Shown here: in pieces, positions 26,491 through 34,849 of the stretch
How positions within the stretch are numbered: position 1 is the first letter of the stretch
Layout of the letters: every line of letters begins with the position of its first letter
Source: Desulfobacteraceae bacterium
GTDB taxonomy: Bacteria > Desulfobacterota > DSM-4660 > Desulfatiglandales > Desulfatiglandaceae
Reading direction: 5' to 3'
NCBI GenBank assembly: GCA_016783065.1
Contig: JADHXI010000007.1
Coordinates: forward strand, 1-43,348
Length of the DNA stretch: 43,348 bases
Notes under the pieces: model-generated
Told to the model about the DNA's origin: nothing
The model's input: only the letters and a program-made list of their open reading frames with translations
Database searches by the model: none
Made by a program: the position numbers and the translations under genes

Positions 26491-26868
26491 TCATTCGTCG
26501 TCCGGCGGCGTCGTAACGACGAAGAAGGTGAGATCTCCGCAACCGGTGTTGTGGACCGCGTGTTCCACGCCGGGCGGGATGAAAACAAAATCCCCGGGGC
26601 GAACGACCGCTTTTTTGGCGTCCAGTTCCATCAGCCCCTCTCCTTCGATCACGTGGTAAATTTGTTCTTGCACCTTGTGCCGGTGAGGTTCCACATGGGA
26701 CATGGGCTGGTAGGTCGAGATCCGGAAATCCACCAGCCGCGAACCCGCAGTTTCCGGCCTCACGAGCATCTTGGAGATCGCTCCAGGGGAATGCCCGGGC
26801 GGGTTTTCCCACAGCACTTCGGCCATGTTTCGCACCACTGCCTTTTTCTGGTTGGACGGACGTGTCAT
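26491..26868 (-). CDS. Single-domain cupin protein
   Basis: This 125-residue cupin_2 protein has both cupin motifs. Motif 1 is HVEPHRHKVQEQIYHVIEGE with metal-binding H-x-H, a glutamate and a glycine. Motif 2 is GDFVFIPPGVEHAVHNTG with the histidine. A GAGGAG site precedes the ATG. It is upstream of the flavoprotein by 40 bp and shares its high G+C. Single cupins can be small dioxygenases, isomerases or ligand sensors; pairing with a KstD-like flavoprotein suggests a shared pathway, but nothing specific can be assigned. Confidence 0.82.
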   Translation of the reverse strand: MTRPSNQKKAVVRNMAEVLWENPPGHSPGAISKMLVRPETAGSRLVDFRISTYQPMSHVEPHRHKVQEQIYHVIEGEGLMELDAKKAVVRPGDFVFIPPGVEHAVHNTGCGDLTFFVVTTPPDDE

Positions 26869-26895
26869 CTCAGTCTCCTCTCCTCTTTTTGATTG

Positions 26896-27372
26896 TTAGT
26901 ATCGGTCTTGACGGGGAATCCCAAGGCGGCTGATACCATCCCTGTCGAGTTGAGCCGGCCGTTCTATCTCCAGGGTCGTTCCCCTGAAAAGGGACTGCAG
27001 ATCCGATGGGGCGACCGGTCTCTGGCCTGAATAGAGGGAGTTGCTGTCCCGCCCGCCGTGACCGATCTGAATAACGGCCACCGCACCGGCCTCCCTGATG
27101 GCCCCGGCCAGCCGGACCAGGCCCTCCATCTGGCCATCATCCCAGATCCCGACATTGTTAGGGAGCCGTTTGCCCTCTACCGAGACGATGCTCAGTTCTA
27201 CGATTATTGTCCCCACCCCGCCCCTTGCGCGAGTGGCGCAGAAGTCAACCAGCCGGTCTGTGACTGAACCGTCCGGCCCAGCCAGATTGGTGGTCATGGG
27301 CGGCATTACCAGGCGATTAGGGAGGATTAGAGACCCCATTTGCAGGGGTGAGAACAGTGGATCAAGAGACAC
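26896..27372 (-). pseudogene. Truncated Old Yellow Enzyme-family N-terminus
   Basis: About 158 residues match the start of NADH:flavin oxidoreductase/2,4-dienoyl-CoA reductase-type proteins: LFSPLQMGSLILPNRLVMPP, GGVGTIIVELSIVSVEGK and AVAVIQIGHGGRDSN. The GTG at 27372 with AAGGAG upstream is the better start than the TTG at 27414. Family members have at least 340 residues, and forms with Fe-S and NAD domains have about 650. Here the FMN barrel is cut after roughly 140 recognisable residues and the frame ends in unrelated sequence just before the GC-rich cupin gene. The loss probably happened when the GC-rich block joined this operon. It follows the epimerase gene by 38 bp. Confidence 0.7.
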
Positions 27373-27410
27373 TGTTTTCTCCTTGCTATTCACTTTCAGT
27401 ATGGCTGGAA

Positions 27411-27812
27411 TCAATCCTCCTGAATCAGTTCGGTCAGGACACCATGAGTGCTCTTGGGATTCAGAAAAGCCACCCTCTCATTTTCTCTTACTACTCGTGA
27501 TTTTTTGTCAATCAGTTGGATGCCCTTAGTTCCCAATTCACTGAGGCATGCGTCAATATCTTCCACCTCAAAAGCGAGATGGTGAATACCCTCGCCCCTC
27601 TTCCCCAAAAACTTCCCTGCAGCACTCTCGTCATCCAGGGGTTGTATCAATTCAACCCTGAATTCTCCTAAAGGCAAAAAGGCGATCTTGGCCCTGGCAT
27701 GGGGAGATTCATAAATCAGGCTGGGCTCAATTCCGTATATGCCCTGGTAAAGGGCAAGTGCCTGGTCAAGGTCTCGCACCACCATCCCTATATGGTGAAG
27801 TTTCTCTAACAT
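27411..27812 (-). CDS. mce: Methylmalonyl-CoA epimerase
   Basis: This 133-residue vicinal-oxygen-chelate protein matches methylmalonyl-CoA epimerase in length and motifs. LHHIGMVVRDLDQAL at the N-terminus holds the first metal histidine, VELIQP follows near residue 55, EGIHHLAFEVEDID near 75 has the second histidine, and the metal glutamate lies in VLTELIQ at the C-terminus. The enzyme interconverts (R)- and (S)-methylmalonyl-CoA between carboxylase and mutase. It lies 27 bp downstream of the carboxyltransferase gene on the same strand. If the linked mutase uses another acyl-CoA, the epimerase probably acts on the corresponding substituted malonyl-CoA. Confidence 0.88.
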   Translation of the reverse strand: MLEKLHHIGMVVRDLDQALALYQGIYGIEPSLIYESPHARAKIAFLPLGEFRVELIQPLDDESAAGKFLGKRGEGIHHLAFEVEDIDACLSELGTKGIQLIDKKSRVVRENERVAFLNPKSTHGVLTELIQED

Positions 27813-27839
27813 CTCTTATTCCTCGCATTGAAAAGAAGT

Positions 27840-29384
27840 TTAAAGCGGAATAGTCCCATGTTTCTTTTTGGGTCTTATCTCTTTTTTCCCTCGCAGCCGC
27901 TCAAATGAGGTGATAAGAAAGGGGCGGATTTCCTTAGGCTCGATGATGGCATCCACCCATCCCTTCTCCGCCGCCACATAGGGCGTGGCAAATTGTTCTC
28001 GATAGAGCCGAATCTTTTCTTCCCTGACCGCCTCAGGATCGTCCGCCTTTTGAATTTCTTCCCTGAAAATGATATTTGCGGCGCCCTCCGGCCCCATAAT
28101 AGCAATCTCCGCTGATGGCAGGACCGCTGTCACGTCTGTCCCGACGAGCTTGCTGACTGCCATTCCGGACATTGCTCCCCCATAGATCTTTCGCGTCACG
28201 ACAGAAATCCGGGGCACTGTGGCCTCGCAATAGGCATACAGCATTTTTGCGCCGTGGCGAATGATGCCCTCGTATTCCTGCTGGGTCCCGGGGAGATACC
28301 CCGGGCAATCGACAAAATTCACGATGGGAATGCCGAAGGCATCACAAAATCGTATAAAACGAGCAGCCTTGACCGAGGCATTGATATCCAGACATCCCGC
28401 AAAAACTCGGGGTTGATTTGCAATCACCCCCACCGTGTAACCGTTCAACCTGGCAAAGCCAATGATAATATTCCTGGCAAAACCCTCCTGAACCTCAAAA
28501 AAGATTTGATCGTCCATCACCAAACCGATCAACGTCTTCATGTCATAGGCCTTTCTGGGATTTTCAGGAATCAGGGATTCAAGCGCCTCCTCGGTTCTGT
28601 CGATGGGATCATCGGTCGATTTGTAAGGGGGTGGCTCATTGCTGTTGGAGGGGAGATAGCTCAGAAGTGTTTTAGCCAGCTCAAGGCATTCCTTTTCTCC
28701 TTCAGTAGCAAAATGAGCAACCCCGCTCCGGGTGGAGTGAACCTTTGCTCCCCCCAGTTCTTCAGGAGTGACCCGTTCTCCCGTGACCTCCTTGATCACC
28801 TGGGGCCCCGTAATATGCATCCGACTGACGCCATCCACCATAAACACAAAGTCACTCAGGGCCGGAGAGTAGACCGCCCCCCCGGCGCAGGGACCAAGTA
28901 TTATGGAAATCTGCGGCACGATCCCGGATGCCAGGGTATTCCTGAAAAAAATGGAACCATAGTGCCCCAGGCCCTCCTGAATGCGGGCACCCCCTGAATC
29001 TATGAGCCCGATGATGGGACTCCCCGTCTGTATGCCCTTGTCCATTACCCGGCAGATCTTGTGGGCGTGTTTTTCCCCAAGAGATCCCCCCATTACCGTA
29101 AAATCTTGGGCGAATACATATACCCTTCTCCCATCAACAAGACCGGAGCCCGTGACCACCCCATCCCCATAGAATTTTCTTGCATCTTTGGAAAAGGCGG
29201 TATCCTGAGGCACGATGAACATGCCTCCTTCGGAAAAAGTCCCGGGATCAAGCAGCAGGTCGAGCCGCTCGCGCGCGGTGAGTTTTCCACGTTCGTGCTG
29301 CTTCTGAATTCTCTTGGGCCCACCGCCCTGCCTGGCCTCTTCGGTTCTGGTTTTCAGAAGCTCTATCTTTTCTTTGTTTGTCAC
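27840..29384 (-). CDS. Acyl-CoA carboxyltransferase, propionyl-CoA carboxylase beta-type
   Basis: This 514-residue biotin-dependent carboxyltransferase belongs to the PccB/MmdA group. It reads KRIQKQHERGKLTARERLDL near the N-terminus, LIDSGGARIQEG (acyl-CoA oxyanion region), then CPGYLPGTQQEYEGIIRHGA and YGGAMSGM in the C-terminal half. The GTG at 29384 with GAGGTG upstream gives a family-typical length and is preferred to the TTG at 29405. In PccB the residues after YGGA are typically Y-D; here they are M-S, a position known to influence acyl chain choice. No biotin carboxylase or biotin carrier protein lies nearby, so it could work with distant partners or in a decarboxylase/transcarboxylase complex. 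Confidence 0.87.
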   Translation of the reverse strand: MTNKEKIELLKTRTEEARQGGGPKRIQKQHERGKLTARERLDLLLDPGTFSEGGMFIVPQDTAFSKDARKFYGDGVVTGSGLVDGRRVYVFAQDFTVMGGSLGEKHAHKICRVMDKGIQTGSPIIGLIDSGGARIQEGLGHYGSIFFRNTLASGIVPQISIILGPCAGGAVYSPALSDFVFMVDGVSRMHITGPQVIKEVTGERVTPEELGGAKVHSTRSGVAHFATEGEKECLELAKTLLSYLPSNSNEPPPYKSTDDPIDRTEEALESLIPENPRKAYDMKTLIGLVMDDQIFFEVQEGFARNIIIGFARLNGYTVGVIANQPRVFAGCLDINASVKAARFIRFCDAFGIPIVNFVDCPGYLPGTQQEYEGIIRHGAKMLYAYCEATVPRISVVTRKIYGGAMSGMAVSKLVGTDVTAVLPSAEIAIMGPEGAANIIFREEIQKADDPEAVREEKIRLYREQFATPYVAAEKGWVDAIIEPKEIRPFLITSFERLRGKKEIRPKKKHGTIPL

Positions 29385-29702
29385 CACGTCACACCTCGAA
29401 TTCAATGGGGGTATAAATCAAGGTTGTCGGTTATTAAAATATCCGTGGCAGTTCATGATATGCCAACAGACATGATACCGGAGTACTGGAGTATTGGAGT
29501 ACTGGCTTGTTGGGTCCAAAAGCGGAAAGAGACGAGACCCAAACACCGTTCATATTTCCCTATTATTCCAATTATTCATCACCCCATCACTTCGATACTC
29601 AGGATACGACTAATCTCCACGTTTGATAAGAAATGGGTATTTATTGTTCACCAACAGCTGTGATTTGCCCCCGTTTTGGGTTTACTATTTTTACTTTCTC
29701 AT
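29385..29702. other. Intergenic gap inside the mutase-carboxylase cluster
   Basis: A 318-bp gap separates the mutase small subunit gene and the carboxyltransferase gene. It contains an 8-bp periodic array (29478-29505) and a weaker complementary stretch (29556-29580), the same organisation as at 20633-20807. No gene is seen. The gap probably marks a transcript boundary or an inserted repeat element. Confidence 0.5.
29478..29505. repeat. 8-bp periodic array (GGAGTACT type)
   Basis: GGAGTACT, GGAGTATT, GGAGTACT repeat at an 8-base period. It is related in sequence and period to the GGAATAAT array at 20633. A weaker complementary stretch (TTCCCTATTATTCCAATTAT) starts about 50 bases downstream at 29556. 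Confidence 0.6.
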
Positions 29703-30098
29703 TCAAATGGCTTCTCTGTGGAATTGAACAATATCGTTGACGGTGGAACTGGGTCTGAAGACCTCGGCGATTCCCATCTCTTTCAAGGGACCTACATCTC
29801 TCTTGGGAATGATCCCCCCCACCAGGACTTGTTTGTCCCTGATATCTCTCTGTTGCATCTTTTCCGTCAACTCCCGGCAGATGGAAAGATGACTTCCGGA
29901 CAAGATGCTCAGCCCTATAACATCCACGGCTTCTTGCACGGCGGTTTCCAGGATAACGTCCACGCTCTGTCTGATTCCGGTATAGATCACCTCCATCCCG
30001 GCGTCACGCAGACCCCTGGATACGATCTTTGCTCCTTTATCGTGGCCGTCCAGACCGGGCTTTGCAATCAGAACTCTGATGGGCCTTTTGGACACCAT
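29703..30098 (-). CDS. B12-binding subunit of acyl-CoA mutase
   Basis: This 131-residue cobalamin-binding domain is the small subunit of a split methylmalonyl-CoA mutase-type enzyme. The base-off/His-on signature is present (IAKPGLDGHDKGAK, with K-x3-D-x-H-x2-G), followed by SILSGSHLSI and VLVGGIIPKRD, which pack around the corrin. GGAGG lies upstream of the ATG. It is 13 bp downstream of the large subunit gene, so the two form one enzyme. Split mutases of this kind occur in archaea and in various anaerobic bacteria and include methylmalonyl-, isobutyryl- and 2-hydroxyisobutyryl-CoA mutases. Confidence 0.92.
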   Translation of the reverse strand: MVSKRPIRVLIAKPGLDGHDKGAKIVSRGLRDAGMEVIYTGIRQSVDVILETAVQEAVDVIGLSILSGSHLSICRELTEKMQQRDIRDKQVLVGGIIPKRDVGPLKEMGIAEVFRPSSTVNDIVQFHREAI

Positions 30099-30111
30099 AG
30101 TGCGCTCCTCC

Positions 30112-31713
30112 CTAAAAAATACTCATTTGTTTTGCCTCGCCGTAAATCGCCTTCATCTCGCCGACGATTTCTCCAACGGTTGCATCAGATTTCACCGCCT
30201 CGAGAATATAGGGCATGAGGTTCTCTTTTGCGTCCGCTGCCTTCTTGAGTGCTCCCAAGGCTCCCGCGAGCTTTTCCGGATTTCGTTCAGACTTAAAACG
30301 CTCCAGCTTTTCTATTTGCATCGAACGTGTTTTGGGATCCACTTCAAAGAACTCCAGTTCCCGGTCTTCTTCATCGATCTGAAACCGATTCACCCCCACC
30401 TTGACCATTTCTCCTGAGTCGAGCTTCTGCTGGACTTGGTAGGCCTGATCCGCCAACTTGCTCTGAATGGTTCCATCATCCACGCAACGCAGGATGCCCC
30501 CGAGTGCTTCGATTCTTTCCATTTCCTTGGATATTTCCTTTTCATAGAAATCGGTCAGGGACTCCACATAGTAGGAACCGCCCAAGGGGTCGACCACATC
30601 GGGGACACCAATTTCATGGCCGATAATCTGTTGGATTCGAAGGGAGGTCCGAATGGCTTCGTCCGTTGGGATGGCATATGCCTCGTCAAAGCAGGGAAGA
30701 TTCATGGATTGGGACCCGGCAAGGGCGGCGGCGAGGGCATAGAAGGAGATTCGTGAAATGTTGTTCAGGGGTTGTTGTTCTGTCATACCTCCGCCCATCC
30801 CGCCGGTGGAGAACCTGAGGCGCATGGATTTTTTGTTTCCGGTTTTAAACCGCTTTTGTATGATTTTGGCCCATAATCGTCTGGCTGCCCTCAGCTTGGC
30901 AATTTCTTGGAAGAAGTTAAACTGTACACCCCCGCAGATTAAGTGAAAGGAGAGAAGCGGAGCAATATCATCAATATTATAACCCCGGTTTAACACCTCC
31001 TCGAGATAGGTAATCCCCGTCAGAAACGGATAGGCCACGCCCTGGGCGGGAGTCGCACCGCACTCACAGATATGGGTCCCGGAGACGCTCACGGTGTTGA
31101 ACTTTGGAATGTGTTCAATACAATACTCAATGGTATCCCCGATCAATCGTATGGAAGGTTCGGGAGGAAAGATATAAGTTCCCCGGGCAATATATTCCTT
31201 GATAATATCATTTTGGATCGTCCCCCTTAATTTTCCGGGGTCGATCCCCTTCTTTTGAGCAGTGGCAATGTACATGGCCAGAATGATGCTTGCCGTAGCA
31301 TTGATCGTAAAGGATGTGCTGATCTTGTCCAAGGGAATCCCCTCGAACATCTCCTCCATATCCTTTAGGGTATCAATGGCGACTCCCAGTTTGCCCACAT
31401 CGTCTTTGGCGAGGTCGTCATCGGAATCGAGTCCCAGCTGTGTGGGGAGATCGAGGGCGAGACTGAGCCCGGTTTGCCCCTGATCGATCAGAAATTTGAA
31501 GCGACTGTTGGTATTTTCAGAGGTAGAGAACCCTGAATACTGTCGCATGGTCCAGAGCCTTCCGCGATACATCGAAGGATAAATACCTCGCGTATACGGA
31601 GGGCTTCCCGGTGCCCCCAGAGAAGCCTCATGGTCAAACCCGGTTACATCCTCCGGCGTATAAAAGAGTTTGACCTTGACCCCTGTATTGGTTTCCTTCC
31701 ATTCGCTATCCAT
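30112..31713 (-). CDS. Acyl-CoA mutase large subunit, divergent methylmalonyl-CoA mutase type
   Basis: This 533-residue TIM-barrel catalytic subunit belongs to the adenosylcobalamin mutase family. The ATG at 31713 is preferred over the TTG at 31746. Residues equivalent to the methylmalonyl-CoA mutase carboxylate clamp are kept: Y59 in TMRQYSGFST, Q167 in GTIQND, R177 in EYIARGTYIFPP and H214. Other pocket segments are unlike known mutases: SGTHICECGA at 211-220 where SGYHxxEAGA is usual, SFHLICGGVQFNFF at 255-268 with about three extra residues, RFSTGGMGGGMTEQQ at 300-314 replacing the HxQTxG region, and QSMNLPCFDEA at 335-345 replacing SLHTNxxDEA. A carboxylated acyl-CoA that is not methylmalonyl/succinyl-CoA is therefore likely (inference). 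Confidence 0.88.
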   Translation of the reverse strand: MDSEWKETNTGVKVKLFYTPEDVTGFDHEASLGAPGSPPYTRGIYPSMYRGRLWTMRQYSGFSTSENTNSRFKFLIDQGQTGLSLALDLPTQLGLDSDDDLAKDDVGKLGVAIDTLKDMEEMFEGIPLDKISTSFTINATASIILAMYIATAQKKGIDPGKLRGTIQNDIIKEYIARGTYIFPPEPSIRLIGDTIEYCIEHIPKFNTVSVSGTHICECGATPAQGVAYPFLTGITYLEEVLNRGYNIDDIAPLLSFHLICGGVQFNFFQEIAKLRAARRLWAKIIQKRFKTGNKKSMRLRFSTGGMGGGMTEQQPLNNISRISFYALAAALAGSQSMNLPCFDEAYAIPTDEAIRTSLRIQQIIGHEIGVPDVVDPLGGSYYVESLTDFYEKEISKEMERIEALGGILRCVDDGTIQSKLADQAYQVQQKLDSGEMVKVGVNRFQIDEEDRELEFFEVDPKTRSMQIEKLERFKSERNPEKLAGALGALKKAADAKENLMPYILEAVKSDATVGEIVGEMKAIYGEAKQMSIF

Positions 31714-31796
31714 CTTCACAATGCCTTTCTTCCATTTTGTTTTCAAGCTGACCCAAATCTGGGCGCCAATTCTGCGAAGTTATTTTTGCGCAAGCC

Positions 31797-32984
31797 CTAA
31801 ACAACTCCCTCCCGCCTCAGTTCTTCAATGTCTTCGGGCGAATAATTGAGCGTTTTTGTCAAGACCTCCTCGGTGTGTTGGCCCAACCGGGGAGGCGATT
31901 TAAAGGATTCCTGATCAATCTCAGACATCTTGATGGGGTTGCCAAGAATCTTTAGTTTTTTTCCATTTTCCATATCCATCTCGGGAACCATATTCCGGCT
32001 TAGTATCTGTGGGTCTGAGAGGGCCTTGTCCACCGTGTTGATGGGCCCGATGGCAACTTTCCCATCTAGTATCTCCAACCATTCCTCCCCGGTCTTTGTG
32101 GCAAATGCCTCCTGCAAGATATCATACAGCTCTTCCTTGTTTTTCAGCCGGCTTTCTCTGGAATTGAATTTTGGATCTGTACACATGTCAGGGTGCCCGA
32201 TGCCTTTGGCCAGTTCGGCAAAAATCTTTTCCGTGTTGGCATCGATTACGATATCAAAGGTCTTGGTCTTGAAGGCCCCAATGGGATGGATTGATATGTG
32301 TCCCGACCCTACCGGTTTGGCTATTTCATTCCCGATAAGGTAATATTGACCCCTGTAGGCGAGGAGCGAGATCTGGCAGTCCAACAGGCTGATATCGATC
32401 TTCTGACCCCTTCCGGTGTGTTCCCTTTGATAGAGCGCAGACAGTATCCCGTTGGAGGCAAACAAACCGCCTGACAAATCACCCATGGGCGCTCCCATTC
32501 TAACGGGCATTCGTCCGGGTTCTCCGGTATAGCTCATAATGCCCCCCCCCGCCTGGATAATGAGGTCAAATGCAGGCCGGTCTTTGAGGGGACCGCTCCC
32601 ACCGTACCCGGAGATAGAACAGCAGATAATGCGAGGATTTATCTCTTTCAGGGTATTATAATCGACGCCAAGCCTCTCGACGATCCCCGGTCTGAAGTTG
32701 TCAATCACCACATCCGATGTCTTCGCCAGCTCGTAAAAGATTTCCTTTCCTTTCGGACGCTTTAAGTCTAGGGCGATACTCTTTTTGTTCCGGTTCATGG
32801 CAATGAAATAGGCGCTTTCACCCTCGAAAAAGTAAGGTGGCACGCCTCGTGCTCCCTCCCCAACACCAGGCCTCTCGATCTTGATTACCTCTGCCCCTAA
32901 ATCCCCCAGGAGCAAGGTGCAGTATGGTCCCGCCATGATTACCGAAAGATCAAGTATCCTCACGTTTTCCAAAGGTAAACTCAT
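31797..32984 (-). CDS. Family III CoA-transferase (CaiB/BaiF type)
   Basis: This 395-residue member of the formyl-CoA transferase family would move CoA between an acyl-CoA donor and a carboxylic acid. It reads VRILDLSVIMAGPYCTLLLG and DLGAEVIKIERPG at the N-terminus, RNKKSIALDLKRPKGKEI near residue 75, the catalytic aspartate in GAPMGDLSGGLFASNG near 165, and GRGQKIDISLLD near 200. The ATG at 32984 with AGGGGG upstream is better than a TTG at 33008 overlapping the AOR3 stop. It lies between AOR3 and the mutase, so it most likely activates the acid made by AOR3. Family relatives include BbsEF and carnitine CoA-transferases. Confidence 0.88.
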   Translation of the reverse strand: MSLPLENVRILDLSVIMAGPYCTLLLGDLGAEVIKIERPGVGEGARGVPPYFFEGESAYFIAMNRNKKSIALDLKRPKGKEIFYELAKTSDVVIDNFRPGIVERLGVDYNTLKEINPRIICCSISGYGGSGPLKDRPAFDLIIQAGGGIMSYTGEPGRMPVRMGAPMGDLSGGLFASNGILSALYQREHTGRGQKIDISLLDCQISLLAYRGQYYLIGNEIAKPVGSGHISIHPIGAFKTKTFDIVIDANTEKIFAELAKGIGHPDMCTDPKFNSRESRLKNKEELYDILQEAFATKTGEEWLEILDGKVAIGPINTVDKALSDPQILSRNMVPEMDMENGKKLKILGNPIKMSEIDQESFKSPPRLGQHTEEVLTKTLNYSPEDIEELRREGVV

Positions 32985-33004
32985 ATAAATCCCCCTCTTG
33001 TGCC

Positions 33005-34843
33005 TCAAGGGCTCAACTCTATTCCCATTTGAGAAAGGTTTTCAATCTCATCTTCAAGATCCAATTCCTTGAGGCAGGCTATGGTGGGAATCCCGTTCCG
33101 GTCCCATTTCCTCAAGGGATAATATCTGTCTAACAATTCCTCCAAACGGACGGTGTTTCCTTTGGAGGGGCCCTCCGGGAGAGGCTCATGTAAACTTCGC
33201 CAGGGGAGGCTGTCGTCCGATCGGCCAAACCCTTCTCTGACATTAAAAAGCCGCTCCAGAGAAAAGATCCTCCGGGTAATCAGGTCTGCCTCATAATGCT
33301 CACCCGTGACGGCCTCCAGGATCTTCAAACGGGAAGAATCGTCTAGGCCGTATCGTGAAAAAGAGCAAATAACCAGGGAGTCTAGCAAACAGTAGCTATT
33401 TTGGTTCTTGTAAACCAGTTCGGGTTTCTCTTTGTTTGTTGTGAGGCCCAGGCCTTTTTCGCCTCCCAAGGTAGGCCCAGTTGAATGATTAGCGCCCGTC
33501 GGGGCTGTGGCATAAATAAGCCCCATACCCACCAGGGCTCTCGGATCGTAGGCGGCAAATCCCTTGCCTTTCGTGGACATGGCAAATCTGATGCTATCCT
33601 GACCAATCACATGGGCGGCTCGTTCGGCCCCACCACTCAAGAGGGCTCCAACACCTTTTTTTTGACCGATGGCCTCTATGGCCTCAATCAATGCATCATC
33701 ATTCCCAAATCTGAGATCAATCCCCCCTGTGTCTCCCTTGGTCAGTATCCCTTTTTCAAAACACTCCATTGCAAAGCCAATAACATTGCCCGTTTCTATG
33801 GTGTCTATCCCATATAGGTTACAGAGGCTATTGGCCCTGGCCACGGTCTCGATGTTGATAATCCCGCAATTGGTACCTAACAATCCAATGGTCTCAAACT
33901 GAGGTCCCTGTAAAACGGTCCCCGCGTAAGGCCCGGTCTTGACCAAAGACAGCTTTCCGCAGGGCAAGGGACAACTGAAACAAGACTCATCATGCAGAAC
34001 TAATTTTTCTCGGAATATCTCAGAATAAAGGTTCTCCGCCCCCTCCAGTTTCTCACCCGAGAAATTCCTCACTGGGATAATCCCCAGCTTGTTGGTGGTT
34101 TCCACGGTCATTGTGGTGCCTTTCCAGACCCGCTCCGGAACCCCCGGGTGAGATTTGACTGCGGCATAGCTCTCCCGCAAAAGCTCCAGAAATGTCTCTT
34201 TGTTCGGGACGCTGACACCTTGTTGGCCGCTGACCACAATGGCCTTTAACCGCTTTGCGCCTAATACCGCACCGGTTCCCCCTCCGCCGGCTGATCTCCC
34301 CCAATCATTGAACACCGAAGCAAACAAAACCTGCTGTTCACCTGCAGGACCAATGGTCAGGCTCTTTGATCCTCTAAGATCCTTCCGCAGGGTTTCCTCG
34401 GTATCCCAGGTTGTCTTCCCCCAGAGATTGTCCGCATCTCTGATTTCCGCTGAACCATTTTCCAGGCAAAGGTAAACAGGTTTATCTGCCTTCCCCTCTA
34501 CCACAATCCCATCAAATCCGGCGTATTTCAGCCGGGCACTGAATTCACCGCCAGACAGGCTCCTTGTATAGGTCCCTGTCAATGGAGATTTGGTAGCGAC
34601 AACATATCGCGAGGAAAACGGGACTGCGGTTCCGTTTATGGGTCCGGTCAATACATATATATTATTATCCGGTCCCAATGGGTCCGCACCCGGTTTGAGC
34701 TCATCATACATCATCCTGGATGCAAACCCCCGTCCCCCGATATACTCCAGAGCCATTTCACGCGTAACAGGCACGACCCTGGTGGTCTTCTTCGTCAGGT
34801 TAGCCCTCAATATCTTCCCGCAATAGCCGTTCACGACTGCCAT
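33005..34843 (-). CDS. aorB: Aldehyde ferredoxin oxidoreductase (AOR3, AorB type)
   Basis: This 612-residue tungsten-type AOR catalytic subunit is clearly different from AOR1 and AOR2 and closer to classical AORs. It begins GYCGKILRANLTKKTTRVVP. It keeps the pterin motif LTIGPAGEQQ, cluster cysteines CFSCPLPCG near residue 290 with a later cysteine in VICSF, and the AYDPRALVGMGLIYATAPTG segment followed by the N-H pair typical of classical AORs. A G-rich Shine-Dalgarno region directly precedes the ATG. The AorA-like polyferredoxin gene is only 6 bp upstream, giving an AorAB pair that would pass electrons to ferredoxin or other carriers. It is the likely producer of the acid used by the CoA-transferase. 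Confidence 0.9.
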   Translation of the reverse strand: MAVVNGYCGKILRANLTKKTTRVVPVTREMALEYIGGRGFASRMMYDELKPGADPLGPDNNIYVLTGPINGTAVPFSSRYVVATKSPLTGTYTRSLSGGEFSARLKYAGFDGIVVEGKADKPVYLCLENGSAEIRDADNLWGKTTWDTEETLRKDLRGSKSLTIGPAGEQQVLFASVFNDWGRSAGGGGTGAVLGAKRLKAIVVSGQQGVSVPNKETFLELLRESYAAVKSHPGVPERVWKGTTMTVETTNKLGIIPVRNFSGEKLEGAENLYSEIFREKLVLHDESCFSCPLPCGKLSLVKTGPYAGTVLQGPQFETIGLLGTNCGIINIETVARANSLCNLYGIDTIETGNVIGFAMECFEKGILTKGDTGGIDLRFGNDDALIEAIEAIGQKKGVGALLSGGAERAAHVIGQDSIRFAMSTKGKGFAAYDPRALVGMGLIYATAPTGANHSTGPTLGGEKGLGLTTNKEKPELVYKNQNSYCLLDSLVICSFSRYGLDDSSRLKILEAVTGEHYEADLITRRIFSLERLFNVREGFGRSDDSLPWRSLHEPLPEGPSKGNTVRLEELLDRYYPLRKWDRNGIPTIACLKELDLEDEIENLSQMGIELSP

Positions 34844-34849
34844 CCCCCC

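Noticed and set aside
25416-26516. 366-codon plus-strand ORF
   Set aside because: It is antisense to the flavoprotein gene in GC-rich DNA, where long spurious frames are expected. It has no domain or ribosome-binding site.
28254-28997. 247-codon plus-strand ORF
   Set aside because: Antisense to the carboxyltransferase gene, which carries the family motifs.
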